NCBI GenBank assembly: GCA_004431415.1 | Contig: QPMI01000395.1 | Span: 682,001 to 746,000 of the forward strand | From: Cyanophora paradoxa | Lineage: Eukaryota; Glaucocystophyceae; Cyanophorales; Cyanophoraceae | Direction of reading: 5' to 3' | DNA: 64,000 nucleotides | In this document: positions 21,781 to 31,090 of the stretch, piece after piece | Layout of the letters: every line of letters starts with the position of its first letter | How positions within the stretch are numbered: the first letter of the stretch is position 1 | Position numbers and translations under genes: made by a program | Notes under the pieces: generated by a model | Seen by the model: the letters and a program-made list of their open reading frames with translations, nothing else | Told to the model about the DNA's origin: nothing | Databases searched by the model: none

Positions 21781-22650
21781 CGGAGAGCGAACGGCCGCAC
21801 GCGTCGCTGTAAGCATCAAAAACTGAGGAGCCCTGGAGCACGACGCCGCGGCGGGCGATCCCTGCCACCAGGAACGGCCAATCTGCGTCCTTCCAGAAGA
21901 GCAGCGCCTCCTCGGGCCGCAGCACATCGTCCCACAGGAAGTTGGAAGCCGCGAACTCCGTCCGCGGCCGGAACTGTCGAAGCTGCGCCGCCGCCCGCTC
22001 CGCGAGGGCCTCCAGCGCCTCCGCCCGCACAGCAGCGCGCGCCGTGTCGCTTAGGAGCTCAAAGGCCGTGCGCCAGAGCCCGTCGGGGTCCGTCGAGGCG
22101 CAGCGGACGTCCCGCTGCGGGCGGAGGCCCGCGCTGCTGGACGAGGCGCGGCCGAGGGCGTCGGCGATCTCGCGGACGCCTTGGTCGGCCGAGACGATGA
22201 GGAAGCGGGTGCTTGCCGGCAGCTGCTCGTGCAGCCTCGCCGCCCGCACGGCCAGCTCGAAGTCCGCCCCGTTTTTGCGCCGGGGCGCCCGCACAGGCAC
22301 GACATCCGGGCGCTCCTCTCCCCGCGCGAGCCGCTGGAACCGCTCCTGTGCGTGTATCGGCAACACAGCGGGGCGGCAGGGCGAGGTGGGGTGGCTGACC
22401 TCGTTCGGGGGGTCCTCGTGGTAGAAGACCAGTGCCCGGGCGAAGTGAAGAAACGAGGGCGCCTCGAGGAGGGCCGCGGAAGCGTCCTGGGCGTTCTCGT
22501 GGTCGATGAAGATGAGGAGCTCGAGCGCTGAGGGGCGGAGTCGGGCGCGGCCGAGATCAACGAAGCGGAGCGGCGGCGGCCGGCGCACCGTCTTTGTTGC
22601 TCACACGGAGATCGCGAAGCGCAGCCGACAGCTGTACTGGCGACTGCACA
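21781..22650 (-). CDS. PIN/NYN-like nuclease-domain unit 2
   Basis: Exon 1 reads VQLSAALRDLRVSNKD (near 22645-22595). Then, after a GTGCGC...CTCAG intron, LELLIFIDHENAQ to LVFYHEDPPNE (near 22530-22400). After a GTCAGC...CACAG intron, QERFQRLARGEERPDVVPV, ADFELAVRAARLHEQLPA, RFLIVSADQGVREIADALG and the shared C-terminal region follow, to RGVVLQGSSVF near 21800. All candidate acidic positions are kept: Asp in FID, Asp in ADFEL, Asp in SADQG. No stop separates it from unit 1. The 5' end is unclear: a possible start ATG lies near 22848 but does not join in frame in my model. A further remnant of the DPPNE block sits at about 22720-22745, so there may once have been a third unit. Confidence 0.6.
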
Positions 22651-22929
22651 CTCCGTTCCTGCAGCACCACTGGTCAGCGGCCACCGGTGCGGCGGGGCGA
22701 GGTGGGGCGGGGCTGCGAACCTCGTTTGGTGGATCCTGCAGCACCACTGGACGCTCCCCGCTGAATTCCTCGGGCTTCGCTGGCAGGTTCCTTCTCAGCG
22801 CCGGAGACGCGGCGTCCTCCGGCCTCAGCCTGCGCCGAGGCGGTCATCGTTGGCTTTCGGTGAAAGGGAAGGCGGGCGGAGTCGCACGCACGTCTCGCTG
22901 GACGACGGTGGAGGGGACGCGGACTTGAC

Positions 22930-24602
22930 GGGCGTCCATGTGCGCTCCCCGCCAGGAGGCGGGGACGCGGGGCGCCACAGCCTACGTGAGCACAGGAGGC
23001 GAGATGGATTGGGCCCGTCGGACGGCGGGGAAGTGGACACGGGCGACTCAGAGGACCCCTCCTGGGAAGTGCGTGAGGGCGCAGAGACGACACTTCGTGC
23101 GCGTGCACTCACATTGCGGCCCTTCGGAGTCGGCCTTCGGATCGGCGTCCCCGGGGGAGTAGCGCTGAGGTTGGAAGGTGGCGCCGTGGCCCTTGAAGGC
23201 GTCGCCGGGACACTTGAAGGCGTCGTCCACGTCGAAGACGATGCAGTGCTGGTTCTGCTCAAAGGCGATGCACCGACCAGCGAGGGACACCTTGACGAGT
23301 CTCGGTCGTCCTTGTCGTCTATGGCCAGCAGCAGCCCGCCCCTGCGCCCAGGGCAGCCTGTGTTAGCGCCCCAAGAAGGAGGGCGCGGCGGGTGGTGGCA
23401 ATCGTCGCACGTTTCGAAGATTGGAGAAGCCGAAGACGACTCTGGCGCGGGCTCTGCGAGGCGAGCTTCAGCGACGCGGTGCTGCGAGCGACGGCGTAGG
23501 TGAATGCGCACCGATGGTCTGCGCCGACGCCATCTGCGCGTCTTCGGTCGACCGCAACTTTTCAGAAGGATCGGAGCTCCACAGGACATCGAACTGTCGG
23601 GACAGCTTGCGCGGCTGCGCTCCCCGCACGGAACTCACCCGACTGCCCAGAAGTTTTCGTCGGGAGCACGCACCCTCAAGCTTGTCCCATACATGGTCAG
23701 TTTACTACACAAGTCGCCTTAAGCTTGCGGTCCCCAGGACGCCCCCCGTACGGCTTCGCAAGGTATTTTACTTCGGCCCAGGACGCTTTCAAGGACGTGA
23801 CAATCAGCATGGCTCACCCCGTGTGCTTGGTTTCCGTCGATTTCGACGTCCCTGGGCGTGTGCGCCGTGCCGCGCTTGCGCTTACGCCGACAAGTCGGAC
23901 AAGTCTCCGACAAGACAGGCCTGGGGTACGACAGACAACTGGCGAACAGGTTCATCAGAAGCCTAGGCCTAGGCCTGGCGCCGCGCCGCGGCGGCCGGCG
24001 CCCAGATCTAGAATCGGCCTAGCTTGGCTTGCGCATGCATGCCAGTTGGTTACTAGTACTACTAGGGTAATTAGGCTAACGTTAACGTTGCAATTGGCAT
24101 GCGCGCGCAGGCGCAGCGCCGCCAACTTACAAGTTGGCCATTTTGCAAGCTTTAAGCCTTGAAGGTGCAAGGTGCTCGGCCCGGCGGAGCTCGAGGCGCG
24201 CGGAGCATGATCATGATCTAGATCCGCGAAACAGAACGGACTGCTTACTCGAACTTGAATCATTTGAATAGAATAGAATAGAATCACAACCTACGGGGCC
24301 CGGGGGGATCGCGGCCGCTCGCCCCACCGTAGTCTCTCTAAAAAGGGAACTTCGGAAAATACGTCTTGAAAAATCTGCAGCTGTATGATATCGATAGGGT
24401 CATAACTTAGTGACTCAAAATCGAAAACAGAAGAGAATATCGCGCATTTAATTTGATGATCAGGATCCGGCTCCGATCAGCGCTTCCGAGCACTGGCCTA
24501 GATCAGAGCACTCAATACCGAAAAGATAAGCTCCGAAAAAGATCAGGGCTGCCGAGCACCGTGGCACTGGCCTGGATTAAAGCACGGGCCGAGCGCGTCG
24601 CT
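22930..24602. other. Mostly unassigned region upstream of the PIN units
   Basis: About 1.7 kb without a firm gene. The possible ORF at 23048-23350 is listed separately. A second minus-strand frame near 23955-23719 has CPTCRRKRKRG and other Cys residues but no family resemblance. Around 23960-24130 lie clustered short palindromes (CCTAGGCCTAGG, GGCGCCGCGCCGCGGC, ACTAGTACTACTAG, GTTAACGTTAAC-like, CAACTTACAAGTTG), giving an unusual hairpin-rich patch. 24230-24550 is AT-richer with a GAATA triplication at 24270-24285. Confidence 0.35.
23048..23350 (-). CDS. Possible Cys-rich ORF, unknown family
   Basis: The minus-strand frame reads RLVKVSLAGRCIAFEQ, then CIVFDVDDAFKCPGDAFKG, then CECTRTKCRLCALTHF before a stop at 23048. 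Composition is less GC-driven than neighbouring frames, and the cysteines (C-x-C-x4-C-x2-C) could bind metal or form disulphides. No start codon or partner exons were identified, so this may be one exon of a longer gene or a degraded one. I do not recognise a family. Confidence 0.25.
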   Translation of the reverse strand, partial: WAQGRAAAGHRRQGRPRLVKVSLAGRCIAFEQNQHCIVFDVDDAFKCPGDAFKGHGATFQPQRYSPGDADPKADSEGPQCECTRTKCRLCALTHFPGGVL

Positions 24603-27600
24603 CTAGATGCTGGAAAAAGCAGGGTCCGGATCCGCGACGCCGCCGTTCCTTGCGACGCCGTCGGTCTTCCCCGCCGTGTTCTCGCTGCTGCCGCTCCCGC
24701 TGCACCACCTCCTCCACGCCCAGTAGGCAGCGAGGCCGATGAGGGCGAGGACGAGGATGCCGACAACGACCGCGACAGGGATGACCCACGCCGGGACGGA
24801 GTTGGAGGAGGCGGGCGCGAGCGGGAGCGAGCCAGTGGAAGGGGGGAGGGAGACCTCCACCCAGGCGCAGGAGGGGGCGCGCAGGGAGCGGCGGCGGCCC
24901 AAGCAGCCAGCGGGGATGAGGCGGATGGACGTGACCGTGAAGCCGCGGGCGGCGAAGGCCGCGGCGCTGGACTCGGCGAAGCGAGAGCCGTTGAGGGAGA
25001 TGTACTCCGAGATCTGGCCGAGGCTCTTGCCCTCTGCAGGAGCGGAGCGTCAGAGCCGAGAGAGGGCTGGACGAATGCGGGCGCGTACCCGTGCTCTCCT
25101 CGATAGCGACGGTGATCGCGAGTGCGGCGGACTGCAGGAGGGCGCGGGCGGCCGGGGGGGTACGGCGCGGCACGGCCTCCACGGCGGAAACCGAGAGGCG
25201 GGAGCGCTCGACGGGGGGCGGCGGGTCGCTGAGGGCCGCCGCGAGGGCGTTCACGAAGGGCTCCTGTGGGTAGATGTTTTAGATATTAGATCGACACAGC
25301 GCGGGGTACGATGCACCCGCTGCGCTTCGAAGGCGGAGGGGGATGGATCGCTGCTCCCGGGTAGGCGCTCCACAGTAACGTTCAGAAACAACTCGAGGCC
25401 GGCTGCGGGGGAGAGGGGAGGGAGGGGGATAAGAGTCAGGGTCTGGGGGAGGATGGGGGGTACAGGGGTGCGGCGGACCCGCTGGCGTCGGGCTGGGGGT
25501 TTCGCTGGGGCTGGGGCTGGACTCAGCTGCAGAAAACGTGAGGAGAGGATTGGGAGGGGGGGGGGGGGGGGGAAGGGAGGAAGGCAGGGAGGGGAGAGGG
25601 GGGGGAAGGGGGGGGGGAGCGGACCCACTGGGGTCGGGGTAGGGGTAGGGATCTCGGTTTCGCTGGGGCTGGGGCTTGGGGTAGAGCTGGGGCTTGGGCT
25701 TGGGCTTGGGCTCGGCTCGAGCTGGCACCGGCCGGGCAGGACGGGTAGCGTAAAGTTGCCGACGAGGACCACAGAGTAGGGCGAGGTGTCGCGATTGACT
25801 TCGGTGGCGTTCACGGAGACGGTCACAGGCCCGCGCGTCGTCGCTGGGAGATCTGTACGCTCGACAACGTTGACTTTTTCTTTGCTCTGGGGTACGACAT
25901 CAGGGGGTCTGCTCTGAAGCTGAGGGGAGGAAAAGCAGGGAACGAACCGTTAAGCCGTTGGGGTACACGAGAATGCCCTCTCTGTGGACCTGCGGGGGAA
26001 GACGGTGAGGTCAGATGGTGAGGGCAGATGATGGGCGAGGCGCAGCGCGGTCGCTCGCCTGTACAAGGAGGTCCAAATCGTTGACGAGGTTCACCTGGCT
26101 GTTCGGGGCCGCGGGCGGGTCGATGTACACGAGGACGGCGCGGAAGGCGCCCGCCGCGTCCACGCAGAACGCGAAGGTCTCGCCCGCCGCGGCGGCCGTC
26201 CCGCTGTGGACCCACAGGCTGCGCCGCGGTCGGCCGGGGCGGCGAGCACGCCGGCGCGGGGGCGGAAAGGGGCGCACCTGAACGGCGAGTCCTCGAAATA
26301 GAGGGCGTCGGTGGCGACGGGGCGGCCCCAGCCCTGCACGCTGCGCCCGCCGGAGTCAGTCAGCGAAGAAGGGCGAGCCGCGCGAGCTGACTCGTTGGGG
26401 CGCTCAGTCTGGAGCTCCCGTTGCTCGCCCTCGATCCCGTCGACGACGCCGTCGAGCATGCGGGCGGACGCGTGCAGCACGGCCCGCACCAGCGCGCCCG
26501 ACGGCTCGAAACCGTCCCCGGGGGTCCTGACCCCGGAGGGGTAGAACCTGCGTCGAGGCGCTCAGGGCGGGCGCGGGGGAGGTGGGAGGGGGGGAGGAGA
26601 CGAAGGACGGGGGCGAGAGCGGGGGGGGGGGGGTGAGGGGGGATGGAGGCCGGGAGAGGGGGGGAGGGGGAGGGGGTGGGGGGCGGGGGGGCGCACCCTT
26701 CAACGAAGTACTGACGGACCAGCACCGCTAGGCCAGCGAGCTGCGCAAGCGATCACATTCCGAAGGGGAAGGAAGGTGGAGGGGAGTGGGGAGGGGGGGT
26801 GGGGGGGGGGTAGTCGGGTCACACCGCGGGGGCGGCGAAGGAAGTGCCCTCCTCGGCGGTGAGGGCGGCCTCAGGCGTGCACTGATTCGTCCTGCGGCCG
26901 CTCGGTGGCGCGGGCGGAGGGAGGGAGGGAGCGGGCGCCAGTGAGAGAACGCACGACCAGTTACCGTCGCTCCGCGCCGAAACGATGGAGAAGCCGGGCG
27001 CCTGCGAGGCTTTAGGCGCTGCGGGGACAGGCGCGATGGCCGGCCGGACGGACCAACAAGTCGGGCTTGATGCGTCCGTCGCGTGTAGAGCCTCGGGACG
27101 ACTTATCTGCAGACATGAAGCAAGTCGACGTGGGAATGTATGTCGAGTTCGGGCGGCGCGCACAGTAAACGTTGGCCTCGTTCAGGGTCATCTCGTCGAC
27201 AACGCCGCAGCACTTTGCTGAGAAACGAGTCGTGAGCGGTAGCGGGCGAAGGGCGGGCACAGGCGGCGGGCGGGCGGCACACCGAGCATGTCGGCACGAA
27301 GCGCATGGCCGGCGATGGAGCACGAGACGTTCCGGCACTCTTCTGCGCAAGGCGCTGGTGAGCGGAGAGAGCGAAGGCGAGCGGGGCGAGCAGGCCGTAC
27401 CCAGGTCGGCGGCGAAGCGGCCGGCGGAGCGCCAGGACTCCAGCGAGTTGTGCGAGGCCCCGACGGCGACGCAGTTCTTGCAGGTCGCCGGCTGCGCTCG
27501 AGCTGTGGGCGGCCGAGGCTCGCGCGGCAGCGCGGCGGCGACAGAGGCCTCCGCACCTCGACGAGGGTCCCCTCTTCGGCTTCGAGGCCGTAGTTGCCCA

Positions 27601-29651
27601 CCGCGACGAAGACCAGGAAGTCCTGCGGCCGGTCGGTCGGCCCGGGCCCGGGCGCCGGCACCGGCAAACCGCAGGGAGCGCACGGGGTGCTCGAGGGCGA
27701 ACTCGTCTATGTCGCGGGCTCTCGGCGAGTACCGGTCGCACATTTCGGAGTCGTAGAAACCCTCCTTGTAGGGGTTGCAGCCCCACTGCGGGCCAGAGGC
27801 GTCGGGCGCCGGGACCGGACCGCGCGGACCGCGCGGCAGCGGCGCACCGAAAGCACGACGACGCGCGCCCCCGCCTACCGTCGACGTCAGGACTGCGCGG
27901 CGCGTCGCGGCGCGGCGACAACCGGGCGCGCACCTCGTACACCGGCGAGAGGGTGCCGTTCTTGAGCTCGCCGGCGCCTTCCATCATCACGTACTCGCCC
28001 GTCCCGCTCGGAGCGAGTAGGCCGTGGAACACGATGGCTGCCTCGGGGGCCACCCCGTCGTACCGGCCGACCTGCCGCCGCGGAAACGTAAGCGTTCGAG
28101 ACGAGACGGGGCGCGGCGCGGGCGGGTGCACCGCGGCGCGCTGCGTGGCGTTCGGCCAGTCGGAGGGGACGCGCCCCGCGACCGTCGCGGCCACGAGCGT
28201 GCCGTGGCTCCAGCGGGGGTCCTCGAGGGCAACCGCACCGGGCGCCAGCTGGTACTCCTTTACCTGCGCGGCGCTCAGGTCGGAGGGCGCAGAATGGAAC
28301 GAGACGAAAGGCTGGCCTTGCGGCGGGGCCCCGGCGGAGCGGTGCGGTTGGCGCCGGCGCGCAGGGCGGCGGCGAGGGCGGAGGCCGTGTCGTTGCCGTC
28401 CTCGAGGAAGGCGCAGTGGTCAAAGTCCAGCACGTCATCCACGACCTGAGGGGTGCGCGTGAGGGGCGCAGACAGGATCCAGTGGCTCGCGCACCCCGAC
28501 GACCTGGCCTTGCCCGCGTAGGCCCCTCGACCACAGCGCGTTGCTCGCCGGCTCGCCGTCGCCGACGCCTGCGCCGCGTCAAAGGGCAGGGGCGGCGCGC
28601 AGCAGCGGCACTGGATCGAACCGGAAGCGAGGAGAGTCGCGGCGTGCGCGTTCTGAGGACGCACGGGTCGCTGCACCTCGATCCAGACAATCAGCGGCTG
28701 CGGAAGAGAGTGTTAGACGGTGCAGTCACAGATCGCAGAGGCCGGGCGCGGCGCACCTCCTCAGCAAGCCGGGCAGCGAGGCGGGCGGCCGGGGCACCGC
28801 CGGGGTAGACGCGCAGCCCCTCGAGCAGGGGCGAGACGGCGACCCCGGCCCCCAGCTGCGGATCCTCCCTGAGAGAGGCCTCCAGGCGTGCTGCCGCGGG
28901 CCGGAACGTCAGGGGACGGCGAAAGCTGAGGAGGCGGAGAAGAGCGGACCCGCGTACGAAGGCAAGTCCGGGACGCCGAGCGTGTGGGCCAGGAGCGGGC
29001 CCCGGGCGGCGGCGGCGCCAAGCGCCACCCGGTCCTCCGGTTGAAGCACGTCCACCCACGTCACGCCCGGCGCGGTCCTGCCCGGGAGCGTGAGCGGGGC
29101 GGGGCGGGGCGGGGCGGGGCGGGGCGGGGCGGGGCGGGGCGTGGCGTGAACGCACAGCAGACGCTCAGCCTGCTCCAGGGTGCACGCAACGAGGTAGCCG
29201 CCGTTCGGCACGTAGTCCCCGAGGCGAACGCCCGCCGCCGCCTCGATGGCGGCTCGCGCCTGGGGAGTCGGGCTTCTGACGTGAACCTGCAGGCGGCGGC
29301 TCGGACTGGTCTCGCGCGGCAGCGAACGCACAGCGCACCAGATACACGAGCAGCTGATCCGCGACCAGCTGAGCGCTCATGGAACCTTGGCGCTTGGACC
29401 TGTCACTAGCCAGCCGCGCGCGAAGGCGGGCGTGGTGCTCGAGGGGCGGCCGTCGCCCCGCATCGATTCTGCGCCCGTTTGCGAGGCAGATCTGCGAGCG
29501 CGTAATTGAGCTCGCTTGCGTTCGCGCAGGGACTTCGGAGCTCCACCTCGTTGGGCTCATGGCACGCCCCGCGGTGCCGGTGATGGGCTATGGCACACGT
29601 CGAGCATAAAAAGAGAGCGATGAGAGCGACCCGGGGGACGGACGAGGGCAT
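24603..29651 (-). CDS. Subtilisin-like serine protease (S8), signal peptide, C-terminal membrane anchor
   Basis: ATG at 29651 starts a signal peptide (MPSSVPRVALIALFLCSTC...). A propeptide-like exon follows (AGVRLGDYVPNGGYLVAC). The catalytic triad is spread over exons: Asp in GQGQVVG joined by splicing to VVDDVLDFDH (near 28440), His in SHGTLVAATVAGR (near 28200), the Asn region VAVGNYG (near 27600) followed by CKNCVAVGASHN, and Ser in EEGTSFAAPAV (near 26845). A C-terminal beta-rich domain contains DPPAAPNSQVNLVNDLDLLV. Ser/Pro/Thr linkers follow, then a transmembrane helix (AWVIPVAVVVGILVLALIGL, near 24785-24725) and a short cytoplasmic tail with a stop at 24603. The order matches eukaryotic S8 proteases with a long insert. 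At least a dozen introns are needed, most beginning GTGCGC. Predicted type I membrane protease facing outside or a vesicle lumen. Confidence 0.82.
25556..25622. repeat. Poly-G tract in a protease intron
   Basis: Runs of G broken by single A bases (C-rich on the coding strand) inside a likely intron of the minus-strand protease. Similar tracts occur at 26600-26700 and 26775-26818. On the coding strand they act as C-rich pyrimidine tracts. Lengths of such runs are often misread in assemblies. Confidence 0.7.
29096..29140. repeat. (GGGGC)9 pentanucleotide repeat
   Basis: Nine perfect copies of GGGGC inside an intron of the minus-strand protease, between TLEQAERLL and GVTWVDVLQPED. The G-rich strand could form quadruplexes. 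The coding strand reads GCCCC and may act as the pyrimidine tract of the intron. Confidence 0.9.
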
Positions 29652-29749
29652 GACATCGAGCGGCGCGCTGGACGACGGGTGCTTTACCTGTACCCGGCAA
29701 GTGTTCGGCTGAGAATTGGCTCAGAATCGCCTGCGCGTATCCGGCCGCC

Positions 29750-30670
29750 TCGGCGGCCTCGCCCGGGCGCTCGCTCCGCCGGCCTTGCCGGGCCGCTCGC
29801 GGCGCTCGCCGCGCATCGGCGCCCCCGCGCCCGCGCGCCCTAGGCCTCGCTGCCGCCGTCTCGAGCTCTAGATCTAGATCTGATATCGATCATGAGCTCG
29901 CAGCGGCCGGGGCGGCGTACCGCGCGGCGGCGCGGCGTACCGCGCGGCGGGGGCGAAGGCGGCGGGGCGGCTGTTTCCGGTGGCGGCGCCGGGCGGCGGC
30001 CGCGGCATCGTGGAGCGGGTCTGGGAGGAGGCGCGGGCGGTGGAGGACGTGCGAGTGGTCCCGCGCGAGTTCGAGACGACGGAGACCGTCCTCGAGGCGG
30101 AGCTCGAGGAGCGCACCCGCACCGTCGAGAAGCTCGGTGCGCCCCGGCCCGCCGGCTGAACGCGGGCGCCGGCGCGCTGTGCTGACGCGTGGCGCGCAGA
30201 GCCCTTCGCGGCGACAAAGATGGTCACCCGCACGCGATACGTTCCCGGCCAAGAAGACAGAGCCCGTCCCGGCCCGTCCCGGCCCTCTCACGGGGTTACG
30301 GCAGGTGCGGGAGGAGCCGGAGCGCTACGAGCGGGTCGTGCACGACCGCAAGGCGGCCTACAGCGCCGACCGCGCCGGCCTCGCGCGCGCCGGCGCCGCC
30401 GAGGCCCTCGCGGCCTCCGCCCGCTCCGCCGCCGTCCGCGCCCTCGAGGAGGCCGCCGCCGCCGGGCCGCGCCCGCTGTCACAGTGTCGTCCGCGCGGCG
30501 CACGCGGCGGCGGCGGCGGCGGCGGCGCCGGGGCTGGCCGGGGGCCCTCGCGGCGGCGCGGGCGCGGGTGGCCGGGCCATGGAGGCGGATCCGGACCGTC
30601 GGACGTCGACGGGGCGGCGGGCAGCGCGGGACGCGGACGTGGCTCCTCCGGCGCGTCCCCGTGCGTGAAT
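29750..30670 (+). pseudogene. 5'-truncated remnant of a class-2 dynamin-like GTPase
   Basis: The segment aligns with the last third of copies B, D and F: GIVERVWEEARAVEDVR, a PREFETTETVLEAE segment, RTRTVEKLGAP, TKMVTRTRYVPG, EEPERYERVVHDRKAAYSADR and an alanine-rich tail interrupted by insertions (GPRPLSQ). The G domain, first exons and glycine-rich segment are missing. It begins in the stalk region (SAGLAGPLAALA-like, near 29780) and its end decays near 30670. It lies head to head with the protease gene at 29651. It cannot encode a GTPase. Either it is a degraded duplication, or its sequence now serves as upstream DNA for the protease. Confidence 0.75.
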
Positions 30671-31090
30671 CTGTCTTCTATTGATATCGATGCTTGAAAA
30701 AGAAATTTTATAATTTGTATATAATTGTATTTGTTTTCAATCTGCGGGTTGTAAAGCAAAGAAAGGAGTGCAGGTTTTCCATCTTAAAAACTGCTCACAT
30801 GCACGGACACGGCGCCCTAGTATCTGGCGCCGTCGACAGCCTAACTACCTGAATCCCATCTCTATCTCTGTCTACCTACCTAGATCTCCTATCTCTATTA
30901 TCTACATATCTAGCGATAGTGTAGATCTCCTACCGGGGAAGGCGAAGGCTCCTACCTATCTATCTCCTCTTCTATTTGAAGCGTACCAGAAGATAGGGAA
31001 AAAGTTAGAAAGGGAAGAAGGGAAAGGGAAGGGAAGTCGACCAGAAGTCAACTAATTATAAGCGGAAGGGAAGCCGCGCCTGGCAAGCTT
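30671..31090. other. AT-rich spacer with ATCT/CTAC microsatellite-like DNA
   Basis: The most AT-rich stretch of the window. It contains TTTATAATTTGTATATAATTG near 30706 and repeated CTATCTCT / CTACCTACC / TATCTATCTCC words (30860-30970), then AAGGGAAGGGAAG purine runs (31005-31060). No gene is seen. Confidence 0.5.

Noticed and set aside
22690-22848. Extra first exon for the PIN unit starting at ATG 22848
   Set aside because: The frame from this ATG (MTASAQAEAGG) does not join in phase with VQLSAALRDLRV at the visible acceptor, so I left the 5' end open.
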